Shown: piece after piece, positions 1-12,067 of the stretch
Numbering within the stretch: position 1 is the stretch's first letter
Layout of the letters: each line of letters starts with the position of its first letter
Assembly: GCF_000237925.1 (NCBI RefSeq)
Contig: NC_031502.1
Span: 21,264,909-21,328,908 of the forward strand
Direction: 5' to 3'
Length of the DNA stretch: 64,000 nt
Origin: Schistosoma mansoni
Taxonomy: Eukaryota; Platyhelminthes; Trematoda; Strigeidida; Schistosomatidae
Translations under genes and position numbers: made by a program
Notes under the pieces: generated by a model
What the model saw: the letters and a program-made list of their open reading frames with translations, nothing else
Database searches by the model: none
Told to the model about the DNA's origin: nothing

Positions 1-533
1 ACAACCAACTGAACTTCCGATACCGTGAGGTGGTGGTGGACACGAATAAGGGGAATTTGTATGGGGTATATGCTTATGATAGTTATGATGATTTGTAGTT
101 GTAGGTTGATAAGGATTATGAAATGATACTGGAGAGATTGATGCAGGTGGTATAGGTGAACAATGCGGTGAACTAAATGGATGCGATTGATTTACATATT
201 GTTGACATGAAGTTGATTTATATACATAAGATGGTTGATTAGACCAACAATTATTATTACTATTATTACTAGTATTGTTATTGTTACTACTATTACTACT
301 ACCACTACTGTTATTATTATTATTGATAATAATTGATTGATGATTAGTGCAAGATGGACCAGGACTTGGATTTGAATTCGGTGAAAGACCATGACGTCTA
401 ACAGAGACAGGACGTGAATGATGAGTGACATTCACTGGTGGAGATAATGATGCTGGTCTAGGTGATGTAAGCCGATTTGAAGGAGAGAATTTCCCATGAT
501 TTGGTATCATTGACGGGGAAGGAGGCATATTAG
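1..533 (-). CDS. ZSWIM5/6-like protein, exon 7 (continues off window)
   Basis: Residues 896-1073 and beyond. Reading the minus strand from the acceptor TTTAAATAG at 534, the frame set by exon 6 (C + CT) is open to position 1 with no stop. The sequence is Pro/Ser/Asn-rich (MPPSPSMIPNHGKFSPSNRL near the start, then a run of Asn/Ser codons around 250-320, then Pro/His-rich). No family motif is recognised here, so assignment rests on phase, open frame and matching coding style. The conserved C-terminal half of ZSWIM5/6 must lie to the left of the window. A 79-aa minus-strand reading in another frame at 192-431 is a shadow of this exon. Confidence 0.7.
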
Positions 534-1882
534 CTATTTAAAAAACAATAAAATAATATGAAATGTCATTTAATCCAAAGAATATATATATATATATTCA
601 AAGGTCTGACTTACTAATTAAAACACATCACCTTCAACCATTAGGTCACAGATCCGAAAAACCTCCCAATAAACGTATTCCAATTTGGGAAGCCTAGGAT
701 TAACAGCTAGCCTTCACATATAAGTATAGATCATCAAGGCCGAGTACAATTATATATATATGACAAAAGCCTTCAGAGAAGTCGGAGTTAACACGTAAGA
801 CAGTACTTTCAAAACCTAACATCTAATGAATATGTTGTGAATTCTCTCAGTAGATCCTAATTTTTCATAATCAACTTTTTTGTATTTGGGTGCATATCTT
901 TCCATTAATTGATCATCACTATGGTATTAATGATATGAACTTTAGTAGACTGCATTGATGTTTCATTGTGAATCCTGAAATTTAACTTGTAAAATACACG
1001 AGATTAAATTTTGTTAAGCTGAAATTCCACTTGAACTCTGATTGTGCCCTAGTGACAGCAAGCATTTTTATAAGCCTTACTGGACGTAGGAACATCATAG
1101 ACGGAAGACCCTTGAAACATAATCTGTGAAGGTGGAAAGAAGGGCAAGGTGAAGGCATGTAATCGAAGGTGCCTTTAAAGTATTTTTCGCGTTCCGTGGA
1201 ACGACTGAGTGACCAATGTCGAGGTTGGGCACACGGTGCTTGGCAAGATACAAAATGGGTTGATGAGGTAACGAATCTTTATCGACTGATATGGTCAGGA
1301 TATATGTTACGTATGCCTAACCAAAGACTTTCTGGACAAAAGATGCCTATTAGTGGAGACGTACGTTAAAAAAAATGCTAAGAGAAGCTAAAATGAAACG
1401 TGACATCAGTCCATGAACTTATCGATTGTGGGCCCGACCCATGTTACAAATAAAGACTAACTGGTTGGGGTCCGCGAGTTGACCATATTCAGTGGTCAGA
1501 GATTTTAGATGATATATCTCTGAATCTGTTATAGTGACGGATGCATTCGTTTTGTATCATCCCTTCGAAATTAAACTTCATTATTCCTTCACATGTACCT
1601 TTCCACCCTGTCATTTTAAACCATATACAAAAGAATAAGCCTTCCTCATTCCCATTCCTGTGACATTATTTCAATATCGTTTATCATACATCTTGTTAAT
1701 TCCATCTCGTCGTGCTTTGACATGGAAACTTCGGCAAACGTACATCTTTCTGCATAGAGTTTGTTACTGACACACTGCTGAAACGTTCTATAACTAAGAT
1801 ACACACGTAGATAGTAATCATACACTAGTTGTCAAATTATACAATTTTTAAACGAAAATAACCAACAATAACTGTAACTTAC
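534..1882. other. ZSWIM intron 6 with LINE 3' remnant
   Basis: Intron of 1,349 bp. Positions about 1090-1570 hold a plus-strand non-LTR retrotransposon remnant. It contains a frame reading GYMLRMPNQRL and, further on, the motif LVGVRE from the extreme C-terminus and 3' UTR of a reverse transcriptase. The same 3' sequence recurs in inverse orientation at 14660-14960. The rest is AT-rich without recognisable content. Confidence 0.5.
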
Positions 1883-3005
1883 GTGAAGACAAATATCGTG
1901 ATCCAGAATTATGCATTACATTATGTGAACTCATACCATTTACCCGAAGTGTTTGTCCATTTGGCGGTGTATTGAACAACATACGACGTGCTACGATATC
2001 ATTAGGATGGCAATTATTATTCCATGATGTATGTGAAGAAAATGTTTGTGGAGGGCTACGTTGAACATTATTAATAATTGAAGTTGCAGCCAATGAAGTT
2101 TTCATTTTAACTGAACGTAATAAACGTTGACTAATAAATACAGCAAGTTGTAACGCTTGACTTAAATAACCATTACTTCGCAATGCTGCCACACGTAAAC
2201 ACAATAAAGGAAATGGTTCATTAAGTGGTCCTGAATGATCACAATAAGGGCATTGACATTCTCTTGGAGAAGAGTTTGGTTGAAACGATCGGTTGTTGAA
2301 TCCAATCGACCGTCTAGGAGTAATTGAAGATGGTCGTCGAAATATCCTGCCACAATCACTACTACTTTCATCTATAGAGATGTTTGTTGAGTGATTTTGT
2401 CGACCTCCATTTGCATCTTCACGATGTTCATGTTCGTGTTTATTTAATTTCATATCATGAATAGAAAGATGATTCCACCAGACATCATCCCAAGACATAT
2501 AACTAGCTTCAATTGGCAAACGAAAGACTGAAGCACGTCTACAAGGACGAGTTGATTGTTGACAAGATGGTTGATGTTGCTGTGTTTGTTGATTTTGTCC
2601 AGGAACATCATCATCTACATCGTTTAATTCATGTATAGATGTAAGGAAATGACTAGGAATTGAATAAGACTCGTCACGAGGACAACGATTAGCACGTGCC
2701 CAAGTCAAAAATCGATAACGCCATTGTCTTTTTGCTTCAACACTACAATCAGGGCTTAGCACTACACATGTCCATAATAAACAGACTTCTTCCCATAAGC
2801 GTACAGTCCATGGTGGAGATTGATTAAGAGAAGATGAACTATTATTATAACCATTATTAACCGAGTTGGCTGATAATGTTTCGCTAGAATATTGACGGTC
2901 ATTTAATGATTGTTGACCATGAGATATACGAGGAGTAGCAATTGTTTGTAGTCGATTGGGTACATCGATTGTTGCATTCCTTTGATTACGCCTGGATTTT
3001 ATCAC
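1883..3005 (-). CDS. ZSWIM5/6-like protein, exon 6
   Basis: Residues 522-895, the largest exon (1,123 bp). The acceptor TTTCCAG precedes the first codon GTG (a splice junction, not a start codon), and the donor GTAAGT starts at 1882, phase 1 out. Two family blocks are visible: TVRLWEEVCLLWTCVVLSPD followed by a CPRDE motif (compare LWDELGALWMCIVLNPHC...VCPWEDG), and CLRVAALRSNGYLSQALQLA (compare [20 protein letters not shown]). A lineage-specific Gln/Asp/Ser-rich insert with a possible Cys pair (CQCPYC) separates them. The exon is open throughout with good splice signals, so the gene looks functional. Confidence 0.87.
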
Positions 3006-3840
3006 CTGGAAATTACGAGGAATGATAAGTAAAATGTATTCGGTGTTTTTTTTTTAAAAAAAAGCTCGTTTGGAAAATACATAAAAACATTTAACAATTC
3101 TAACGGAATATTATAAAATAATAATTGCCTTATCACATGTATATTGACATGGACAAATACTTTTCACATTCCGGATAACGACTTTATCCGATTATAGCTT
3201 TTTTAAGAGTATATGTCTAGACTCCGCGGACTAATTCAGCTATGTATCAATGGATTAAGAAAACTAAAACAAATAATCTCTTCAACTTCAGCTAAAAATG
3301 GAAATATCAAGAATATATTTGAAGCAACACTAGCTAGGTGGGTATTTAATGGATCATGAAAAAAATATTCGACCTGGGATATTACAAGATCTTTTGTAGA
3401 AACGGCTATGATATCTGTTAGTAATTCTAACCAAAAGGATAGGAAAGACCAGTAGATTTTGCAAGCTTTCACCAAACTAACAGAACAGATGGAGTCCCTA
3501 TACGACAACGAGTGAGGAAGACAATAATGTCGAGTCTGGGCAATAATCTGTAGTAGTAATGGGGAACTAAGTTTAAAAAAAAAGTAGTAGAAAACACTAG
3601 GCAATATTTAGACTCATTTGGCAGACTGAGGCTATAACAACAGTTGTGAGTGAAACTATCTCTGAAAAAGGTAGAAACACGATCTACTATCAGACTAAGT
3701 AAAACTTTGACCAACAGTATAATTTATTAACAGCGACCTACTACTCCTCAATAGTCTAAACAGGAGATCGATATCGAACTTCGAGTTGGTAAAGAAAAAT
3801 TCGAAGCCATAATTAATTTAAAGAGAAAAAACAACAACTG

Positions 3841-4368
3841 GCCCCCAAATGCCCTGGTACGGACGAGAGTGGGGAGAGTCCGCTCTCCCTCTCCAAATGC
3901 TCTCATGGCCACGCGTATATAGCCCATGTCAGGGAAGTCCCACTCACTGCCTTCTCTCAGCATTACTGTTGTTCACGAAATTGAGAGGACGAAAAGCGAA
4001 TGTCCGGTGCTTTAACTGGGTTGGTGGACACGGAAAGTTCACCTAGGGGAGTTGGAAAACCCTCATTCCAAACCAATGGTGCAAATGGGCTGACTCCAGT
4101 ATCCTGAGAGAACAAATGGCGTATGAACCAATTGTTGGTCACCAACTACCATGGGACTGCATCTCCACACGATGCTCCACTGCCTTGTGGATCACACCTT
4201 TAGGTCGAAGGCTCGGGGTGTGGCCCCCTAAGAAAACCACCTGCTTCGGTTTGGGCACCTGGGCAGTATCACAGCCCTCACACAAATCAAATGAGATTTG
4301 TAAGGCGCATATGTATCTGGTGCTTCCTTGTACCAATATTTATGTGTTTAAATAAAAATAAAGAAATA
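3841..4368 (+). mobile_element. (TAAA)n retroposon family C, copy 1
   Basis: Nearly full-length copy of a dispersed ~515-bp family. It starts GCCCCCAAATGCCCTGG and runs through a GGAGAG-TCCG-CTCTCC hairpin near the 5' end. It ends with TTGTACCAATATTTATGTG and an AAATAAA-type tail. Short ORFs inside it are not conserved in frame between copies, so it is probably non-coding and mobilised by a LINE. The family is not one I can name. Confidence 0.75.
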
Positions 4369-5059
4369 AAACTATATATATTTCATACTACAATTTTACG
4401 TTATATTTTAAACGATATTTATTCTGTTCAACTTTCCTAAAGAAGTTGATTTTGGTTTTATTCACTTTCTCTGTTTTGTTATGTTGTTTGTCATATGATA
4501 TAAAGTGACTTGGATACAAAAAACGTATACATTTCATACCTTATATGTAGTGATTGCCTATAACCGAATGAACTTGACACTTTTATTCCCAAAACAAACA
4601 ATCAACTAATTGAATTATTAGCAAAGATGGATAGTAGCTAGCAGTGGAATCTAGGTGATATGCTGATGCTAATTCGATTTTTCTCGGTAGACGAACGAAG
4701 GTCAATGACACAGTAACACAATAGGCTAATATAATCCGTTGTCTCAGGTCCCTCTAACTAGAGGAAGAAGTTCAAGGCGAAGTAGGGGGAAATATATTCC
4801 GTAAGCAGCCGAGTACAAGCAATCGTAAGGGGGAAAAACTCAAACGTATATATACAGCGATAAATTGTCCTTCGGCAGCATTACAAAATAGCACACTCAA
4901 AGATACAACGGACCAATAGCATTTAAGATATTTTGCAAGTGGGAAATTCGACTCGAAGCTGAAAAGAGCGCTTATGGCGCGAAAACAAAGAAATTCAAAT
5001 TTTCAAAATAAAATGACCAAATTAGACCATTTGCCAAATAAGTTCTAGGGATTTAACAT

Positions 5060-5290
5060 CCCCAACACTAGGACGTGCGTTTCGTCGTATTTGAGACTCG
5101 CCAGCTGGATGTACCTGTATCTCAGAGTTGATATTCACTCTGGGACTATGCATCTTTCCTTATAATGCTTGTAAATGAAGGCTATATCGAAGCAATACGC
5201 ACAGTATGCACATATGTCATTAATAAGAGACTGATCAATTGCAATCCTAAACATCAATGGGAAGATTCAAATAACCAACACCAAGTGCAT
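5060..5290. mobile_element. SMalpha-type hammerhead retroposon (family A), rearranged
   Basis: Minus-oriented hammerhead block (5070-5120) followed by a plus-oriented tail (5155-5290: CTTATAATGCTTGTAAATG ... GGGAAGATTCAAA). The tail and the ribozyme therefore point in opposite directions. The ribozyme core reads CTGGCGA instead of CTGACGA, so it should be inactive. Confidence 0.65.
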
Positions 5291-5369
5291 TTAATCGAAT
5301 TATTATTATGATTACTATCCAATCTTACTTTATTTCATTGAAAAAGTTATTCAATAATGAAAAACTTAC

Positions 5370-5926
5370 TGGTAATTTAGAACAATTTAATAATTCTTCT
5401 GTAATTAAACTTAATAAACGTGGACCATTTGAATCACGTTTTGCTAATAATTCACGAACTTTGGCAAACATAGCAGGAATTTGTGTTCCATTACCATTAT
5501 TACCATTATGATTTAATTGATTATCACAATTATGTAAATTAGAATCAAATTGTGTATCTATTGAATTAGGCCAATAATAATAATAATAATGAAATGGTGA
5601 AGTTGATGAATAATAAAGACGATTATTATTGGTATGATTATTGTTATGATCATTATTATTATTATGATTATTGTTGGTATTAAGATTAGTAGTAGTGTTA
5701 TTTGATGCAGTAGATGATGATTGTGAATGATCAATCGATAGTGGTATATAGTTATTATAGGCTAAATCTAAGCCATGTAAAGTATAAGAATTGGTACATG
5801 TGTTATTATTCCCACCAATACTGCTGTGGATACCACCTCCAATAAGAAGATTTTGATTTAAAGTTAATCGACGATATCTAAGTAACCAGTCTAAGCCAAC
5901 TTCAGTTGAATCGTTATAATCAATAT
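5370..5926 (-). CDS. ZSWIM5/6-like protein, exon 5
   Basis: Residues 336-521. The acceptor is TTTCTAG (ends 5927) and the donor GTAAGT starts at 5369; it enters in phase 1 and leaves in phase 0. The C-terminal part, AMFAKVRELLAKRDSNGPRL then LSLITEELL, matches [27 protein letters not shown] of ZSWIM5/6. Between this and exon 4 the protein is expanded by about 130 residues of Asn/His/Tyr-rich sequence (runs of Asn codons near 5640-5690). The expansion keeps the frame and looks like a lineage-specific insertion loop. The open reading frame continues past the donor for 15 codons, so the ORF end is not the exon end. Confidence 0.86.
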
Positions 5927-5977
5927 CTAGAAAGAAATAGTTTATTGAAGAAAACAAAAGGTTAAACATACAAAAAG

Positions 5978-6223
5978 TTATGAATTAAAAAATTTTTTTA
6001 TCATACAGAGATAATGTAGTATATTTATATTGTTCACTGTTTCCATTATATTACATAAAGCAATAAAAACTGGGCTAGTTACATATTCGAACACCGTTTC
6101 AGCTACTTCTATTTGAGCATCTACAGGTAGATTATAACCACCTAAGCTTATATGTTCCAATACATATACATGTATACACCGTGGACGAGTTGCGTTGAGA
6201 AGATTAAAAAGTGGAGCAGCCAA
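5978..6223 (-). CDS. Unassigned 81-codon ORF in ZSWIM intron 4
   Basis: An ATG-initiated 81-codon ORF on the same strand as the ZSWIM-like gene, within its intron between exons 4 and 5. Its middle reads RPRCIHVYVLEHISLGGYNL and then PVDAQIEVAETVFEYVTSP. This has a more protein-like composition than other random ORFs here. It has no recognised homologue and the ZSWIM family has no matching block at this place. It could be a relic of a mobile element, an alternative exon or chance. Confidence 0.2.
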   Translation of the reverse strand: MAAPLFNLLNATRPRCIHVYVLEHISLGGYNLPVDAQIEVAETVFEYVTSPVFIALCNIMETVNNINILHYLCMIKKFFNS

Positions 6224-6939
6224 TATGCATCGCTAGACCGAATGATGTTATAAACATACTTAGTTTTTTTATTTAATGTGATTTAATAACCTAATGTACA
6301 TATACATGTAATCGACTCTCTGGTTAGAAGGGCTGTTAATATAACCATTACCCGATTTCCCCAATCAAATGTGTGTAGACTATTTAAACTTGTAATCTGT
6401 GATGGTTAATAGTTCAGTCTCACTCATTTACAAACAACACATAGTCACATGCTTAATATTAACGTATTTTAGATACTACATGACCAATGTTAACAACAAA
6501 CACGATGATAAGTAAACAGTGATGAATCAGAGATTTCTTTGAGAATTGAACAAGTCTAAACAACAACATAGATTCCCAGTGAACCGCTTGCTACAGATAA
6601 TCCACACACTTATTTGATTTTCTTTATTACTAATGTTTGTATGTGATTTTATTAGAGTTGCATTCACTGAGCTAAGTGAAGTAATAGTGAGAAGCTGATT
6701 AGCGCATACTTTGTACAGAAGTTGACTATTCAAATTTCTCCACATATAATTAACAGCTTATAACATCCCATCCAGCCTAAATTAAGCAACTCCACCAAAA
6801 TCATCCGTCTTAGATACCAATCTTGCCCATCATCTTAAAGGCTTACGGTTATGTGTGTAATACATTGAATAGAATAACCGAAAAACTTAATTCATAGACT
6901 GAAATTATTAACACACAGATTGATAAGTATTTTTTTAGT

Positions 6940-7092
6940 ATTGCGAGACTGAGTGTTCTGGGTTCGAGTCCTGTGTGAGGGATCGTGGGTACACACTACT
7001 AAAAAGTCCCATACTAGAACGAAACTCCCCCCCAGTGCTTCCAGGTTTTCAATAGTGGTCTAATATTGATTCATTCATGATATCAATCTAAA
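6940..7092 (+). mobile_element. Family B hammerhead retroposon, degenerate
   Basis: Plus-strand copy: GGGTTCGAGTCCTG (B-box-like), GGATCGTGG, then a decayed ribozyme (AAAAAGTCCCATACTAGAACGAAAC is recognisable only as stem II plus GAAAC), then CAGTGCTTCCAGGTTTTC. It is an older copy. Confidence 0.55.
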
Positions 7093-7352
7093 CTCAACAT
7101 TACTCACAATCCTATACTGATAAATATAGATCACTTAAGATAACATAATCATAGTTTGGTTAGATAGGAAGTATATGGAGATATTTCGTCTTAAGTTTTG
7201 AAACATAATTTGTATTAGAAACTATTGACCGAATGAAATTCTTTTGGACAGTCCACTATTCTGTTTGGTTTAAATTTCATACTAGCTGACTAAAAAACAT
7301 TAGCAGTAAGACGTGTATTTATGTAATTCATAAATAAGTGACTAATGACATT

Positions 7353-7872
7353 GCCCCCAAATGCCCTGGTACGGACGAGAGTGGGGAGAGTCCGCTCTCC
7401 CTCTCCAAATGCTCTCACATGGCCACGCGTATATAACCTCTGTCAGGGAATTCCTACTCACTGCCTTCTCGTGGCATTACTGTTGTTTACGAAACTGAGA
7501 GCACGAAAAGTGAATGTCCGGCGCTTCACCCGGGTCGGTGGACACAGAAAGTCCACCTAGAGGAGTTGGAAAACCCTCATTCCAAACCAATAGTGCACAT
7601 GGGCTCCAGTATCCTGAGGGAACAAATGGCGTATGAATCAATTGTTGGTCACCGGCTACCATGGGACTACATTTCCTCACGATGCTCCACTGTCTTGTGG
7701 ATCAGACCTTTGGGTCAAAAGCTCCGGGTGTGGTCCCCTAAGAAAACCACCTGCTTCAGTTTGGGCACCCGAGACAGTATCATAGCCCTTACACAAATCG
7801 AATGAGATTTGTGAGGCGCATATGTATATGGTGCTTTTTGTACCAATATTTATGTGTTCAAATAAATAATAA
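7353..7872 (+). mobile_element. Retroposon family C, copy 2
   Basis: Full-length copy with the same 5' GCCCCCAAATGCCC start and 3' tail as the other copies. It shares many private variants (for example GGGCTCCAGTATCCTGAGGG and GGAATTCC) with the inverted copy at 15159-15667. The two look like a recent pair or share a subfamily source. Confidence 0.75.
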
Positions 7873-8735
7873 TGAACAAAATATAACATTAAATACATTT
7901 ATTCGTTCATAATCAATATCCTATTAGTTCAGCTTGCAAAATCTAACCGTATACAGTTGATTTACTGAAAAAACACAATTACCTGTTATTGATCTTTATG
8001 CATTACTATTAAATAATGATAACAACAATAAACATAACTATAATCACCCTTTATAAATAATAGTATTATATAATCTATTCAATTGTTATAGGATAAACAA
8101 ACAAACCAATGTCATCTTTTTTCATACTGATCAAATTCTATTGATCAATAGTTCTGATATGACGATTAGTCTAGGTAAAATAACTTGATAGGGCACAATA
8201 TTTGATCTCATATGGTGGTTAGGAGTAAATTGATAGGAAATATTGCTTTATAGGTTTCGTTCTAACTGGTATTTGTACTACCGAGTGTATTTAGAGTTTT
8301 AAGAGAAGTGGTGTTTTTGATGAGAGTACAGAATTTTATGTTACTACTCAGTATTACGGTTAAAGGAAATCACGGCACTAAGCTATTCGAACCCTGACTG
8401 ACTGAACACCTACCCTTGAGTAGTAGCCAACGAGTCATGATAGATTGAAGTAAACACAAAGTGAATCACTGGTTCGAATAGTGCAGTGGTAACATTTCTG
8501 ACCATGAAACTGGATTATAAGGAGGATTCGACTTCAAACAAGATCATACATAACACGAGACGTATGATATTAACAATAATAAAGCACAGTGGTAGAGTGT
8601 AGAAACAGATTGAAACTTGTCAATCAAATATTTAACAAGATGAGTTTTTGAGTTCCGAGAACTGAAAGTAACTACTGACCACGGGAGCAACCTTCTGGAC
8701 TAACAACTAAATTTAAATGATAAAGCAATATTTAC

Positions 8736-9083
8736 CATTTTGACTTCCCATCCCTGAATCGATACCAAGTGACGTGGACGAATTAGGATATGATCGATGT
8801 GAATTATTCGATCTTTGCATAAATGAAGATGATGTTGATGATCTGTTTGTGGTATTACTTTGTTGTTGTTGTCCAGCAGAATTGAAGTTTGAAACACCAT
8901 TTGGTGAATTACATCGCCCACCAGATGATAATCGTAAATTATTTACATTATGATTTGTTCCATATAATCCATTACTTGCGAGATTAGTTAATTCAACACG
9001 TAGTTGTTCACGTACACCTGCTTCATCAAGATACCATGCAGCAACATCTTGTAGACTGCCACCAGCTGTTGGGTCAGGGGCGC
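8736..9083 (-). CDS. ZSWIM5/6-like protein, exon 4
   Basis: Residues 220-335. No long ATG-initiated ORF covers this exon, but the frame is open from the acceptor (ACTATAG, ends 9084) to the donor GTAAAT (starts 8735). It begins [20 protein letters not shown], the counterpart of the family block [29 protein letters not shown], then EAGVREQLRVELTNLASNG. The second half is a fluke-type low-complexity stretch rich in Ser, Asn and Gln with no counterpart in vertebrate proteins. Phase 1 in and out (348 bp). Confidence 0.85.
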
Positions 9084-10540
9084 CTATAGTTCATTTTTAT
9101 TTCATTGAAAGAAAGTTAAGGGTATAATTTACATTAAATAAGTGGTCGCAAATATATTGGTAGAGAAAAACAACACATCAAATAAATTTTGGTAAACAGT
9201 AGGGTTTTTCGCACCAGAAAAATATCGATTCAGCATTTTGTGATAAGATTCTATTCATTCATTTATAATGTTTGTAAGATCTTTAATAATTACTGGAATA
9301 TCAGTTGGTCAGTTATAAGAAACATTAAACTAGGCACAACTACCCATTGATTTAAGTTCCTATGCTACATCCGTATAGTCATGATATTTCTCAGACATCC
9401 ACATCAGATAACATCCCTCGCCGAGTTAGGCATGCTACTACCTTATCAGCCGATTTATCACTTCTATCTAGCATTCTATGTCTAAACTCTATTTCACTCA
9501 CATAGTGGTCCCAAAATATACCAGCGATGCTTTGAAGATACTTATGATCGAATACTAGTATACTACGGATAGGGTAGAATACGTCCAAAGAGTTGAAGAA
9601 TTTGAAATATAAAAAACAAAATAATCTTAGGCTTCATATACATAACTCGATAATAACTGATACTGATAATGAAGTTAATTTATGCTGTTCTCTGCTATAA
9701 CTTATATACACTAGGTATAGGTTTATGCACTTAGGACTTTGAACTACACGTTATACATGACTGCTATTGATACTAACCAGCTATCCAGATAGAAATAAAT
9801 GGATGCGGAGTTTTGAAATGTGACCTAGTGACTTTGAGTTGAATGTCTTAACCATTATCTTAACACTCCACTGGTATTCTGTATATGATAGACAAACCCA
9901 CTCACTCCTCTTTCTAATCATGGACAGTGTGTGGTCTATGAATAGAACAATCAACCATTATATATTCAAGGTTAAAATATACATTGTTTAATTTAGTCGC
10001 GTATTCATAATGTGTCAACAGTTTGTCAAGCAAAATTAACCAACCATCAATTTCAATCTCCATGGTTATGATCTACATATTAGTTGAAAATAACAAATGT
10101 AATAAAAAAACCCAATAATTATGCACAGACAAAATCATATTTGTGTATAATTACAAGCTTGAGAGTATGGTGTTTAGTCATGCGCATTTATTTTGTGTGT
10201 GCATGCGCAGGCATGTTACTTGTCACTAAGGCTAAAAACGGATAGTGGTGGTCACGACAGTTGGTAATTATCTACTAAGCAATTACATTTAAGCCTGACT
10301 ATCGATTCCTAATCCAAGTGTTTAACACTGTAACAGGAGGTACACATACTTTTAATCTGATAAATACACTGCTAAGTGAGAATTTATAAATTACATGAGA
10401 GAAAATCGATAATTATGTACGTAGAATAATTCAATTATCAAAACATTTCCCAAAATTATACCACTTATTAGTGGATCCTTTTGACTAAACAGTAAAATTG
10501 AGTTTGTTCTAGCTGACTTAATAATGAAAATAATAATAAT

Positions 10541-10775
10541 GCACACCAGTGTGCATTACAAGGCAATCCCTAACTTGGAATCCGGAAGGGAAGAGGAAAA
10601 GTGGAAGGCCAAAGAACACATTACGCCGGGAAATAGAAGCAGATATTAAAAAGGATGAATAACAACTGGAAAGAACTGGAAAGGAAGGCTCAGGGCAGAG
10701 TTAGATGGAGAATACTGGTGAGCGGTCTATGCTCTTCGATGAGGTGTAACAGGCGTAAGTAAGTAAGTAAGTCAG
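10541..10775 (+). mobile_element. RTE-like LINE, 3' end
   Basis: Plus-strand C-terminal end of a reverse transcriptase ORF with stops ([20 protein letters not shown]-type sequence) and 3' end GGTGTAACAGGCG followed by (TAAG)n. Severely 5'-truncated. Confidence 0.7.
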
Positions 10776-11923
10776 ATTACTTATCTGGGCTATCTGTTCC
10801 TGACATCTAGATATTTCAACAGGTTGTTTGTTTTGACAGATCATTATGTCAATCAATTGCACAAACTATTCAGGTGTGTTTGTAGAGTTTACAACCTTTC
10901 ACTGTGCAAGTTACAAGAAAAAGCCCAATCAGAGACATCATGATGACTGGCAATATACATTGAAAAGAATGAATATTATTCAGATGTCGTCTTTTAAAAT
11001 GTTAATATCTAACTGGCAATCATTCAATATCTATCGTCAATATCGATTTTAAAAAATGAGTAACGGAAACTCGTTAAAATACTTTGTACTGAGAACTCTA
11101 TATTGTACTACTATCAAGTGATTCAATCTAATTCAGATTTTATCATTGGTACTATGCACATATGTATATATGTATATTTATGTCACTAACAGAATCAATG
11201 TATTTAATGTGTTCTGATGAGGTCAAAATAAGTTATAATGGTGGGAATAGGAACAAAAGAGAAATTATAAGTAACCTTAGAATTTGTTTATAATTAATGT
11301 ACCCTACAATTAATGCAAGCACGCACAAACAAATCTATCTCTATATATACACACATATGACACAGGATGAAACATCACATCTAATATGAGGGTGAGAAAA
11401 TATTATAAAGAACATGATATGATAAAGCACATCAATGATTAGTAGATTGAGATTATGGATAATAAAAGCTGATAGACAGGTAGGTAGGTAGGTCATAATC
11501 ATACAAAGAATGATTCACCGATAAAACAACACATCTTGTGTACAATTTTAAAAGGTATTAACCAATACACAAAATATGAAGCATAGTGTTTTAGTTCACA
11601 ATTGAAAAAGAATAATAGTCATGGTTATAAACAATGTGTTATAAGTTAAAAAGAAATAATCAGTCAATCTTACAACACTAATAGAGTGATAAATGATTGA
11701 TTAAGTCAATCAACCAATTAGAAATAAGCTTTATCATGAACATTTCTGATTGGTCAGCATTAAATCATTTACAGGACGACACACCTACACAATTAAAAGA
11801 CACAGCTGACTTGACAAAACAAAATAGATTAGGGCTAAGTGGATTATTATCATTCTGATATGACTAGGCTTGAGCATATACGGAATTGAAAAATAGATTA
11901 AAATAATCTATTGTACAACTTAC

Positions 11924-12067
11924 CCGATGTTTTATTGATATTCGATTCTGGTTGAAGTAATTGATCAGCTAATTGTTGTGCACTTGGTAGAATTTTATTT
12001 GGATGTGAAGCAATTAAGTATTGAGCAAATTTTTGGAGTTGACTACGATTCATACGAACCAAAGCAT
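11924..12067 (-). CDS. ZSWIM5/6-like protein, exon 3
   Basis: Residues 172-219. After the acceptor TATATATAG the exon reads DALVRMNRSQLQKFAQYLIA, then HPNKILPSAQQLADQLLQ. It corresponds to the family block ETLFQMNRDQLQKFIQYLIT...EVLPTAQKLADEIL directly C-terminal to the SWIM finger. The donor is GTAAGT starting at 11923. The exon is 144 bp, phase 1 in and out, so it would be skippable without a frameshift. The short open stretch upstream of 12067 is intronic (AT repeats) and not coding. Confidence 0.88.

Larger units (their letters stand above)
3006..5369. other. ZSWIM intron 5: retroposon copies
   Basis: Intron of 2,364 bp. It contains a full (TAAA)n-tailed retroposon (3841-4368) and a rearranged SMalpha-type copy (4621-4690 and 5060-5290). 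Positions 3230-3730 contain open stretches on both strands with no recognised protein. Confidence 0.5.

Noticed and set aside
1169-1369. 66-codon plus ORF
   Set aside because: It is part of a LINE 3' remnant that recurs near 14.7 kb; not an independent gene.
7353-7872. Family C as a protein-coding gene (recurrent 65-95 codon ORFs)
   Set aside because: Frames shift between copies and stops fall at different places; the DNA, not the protein, is conserved.
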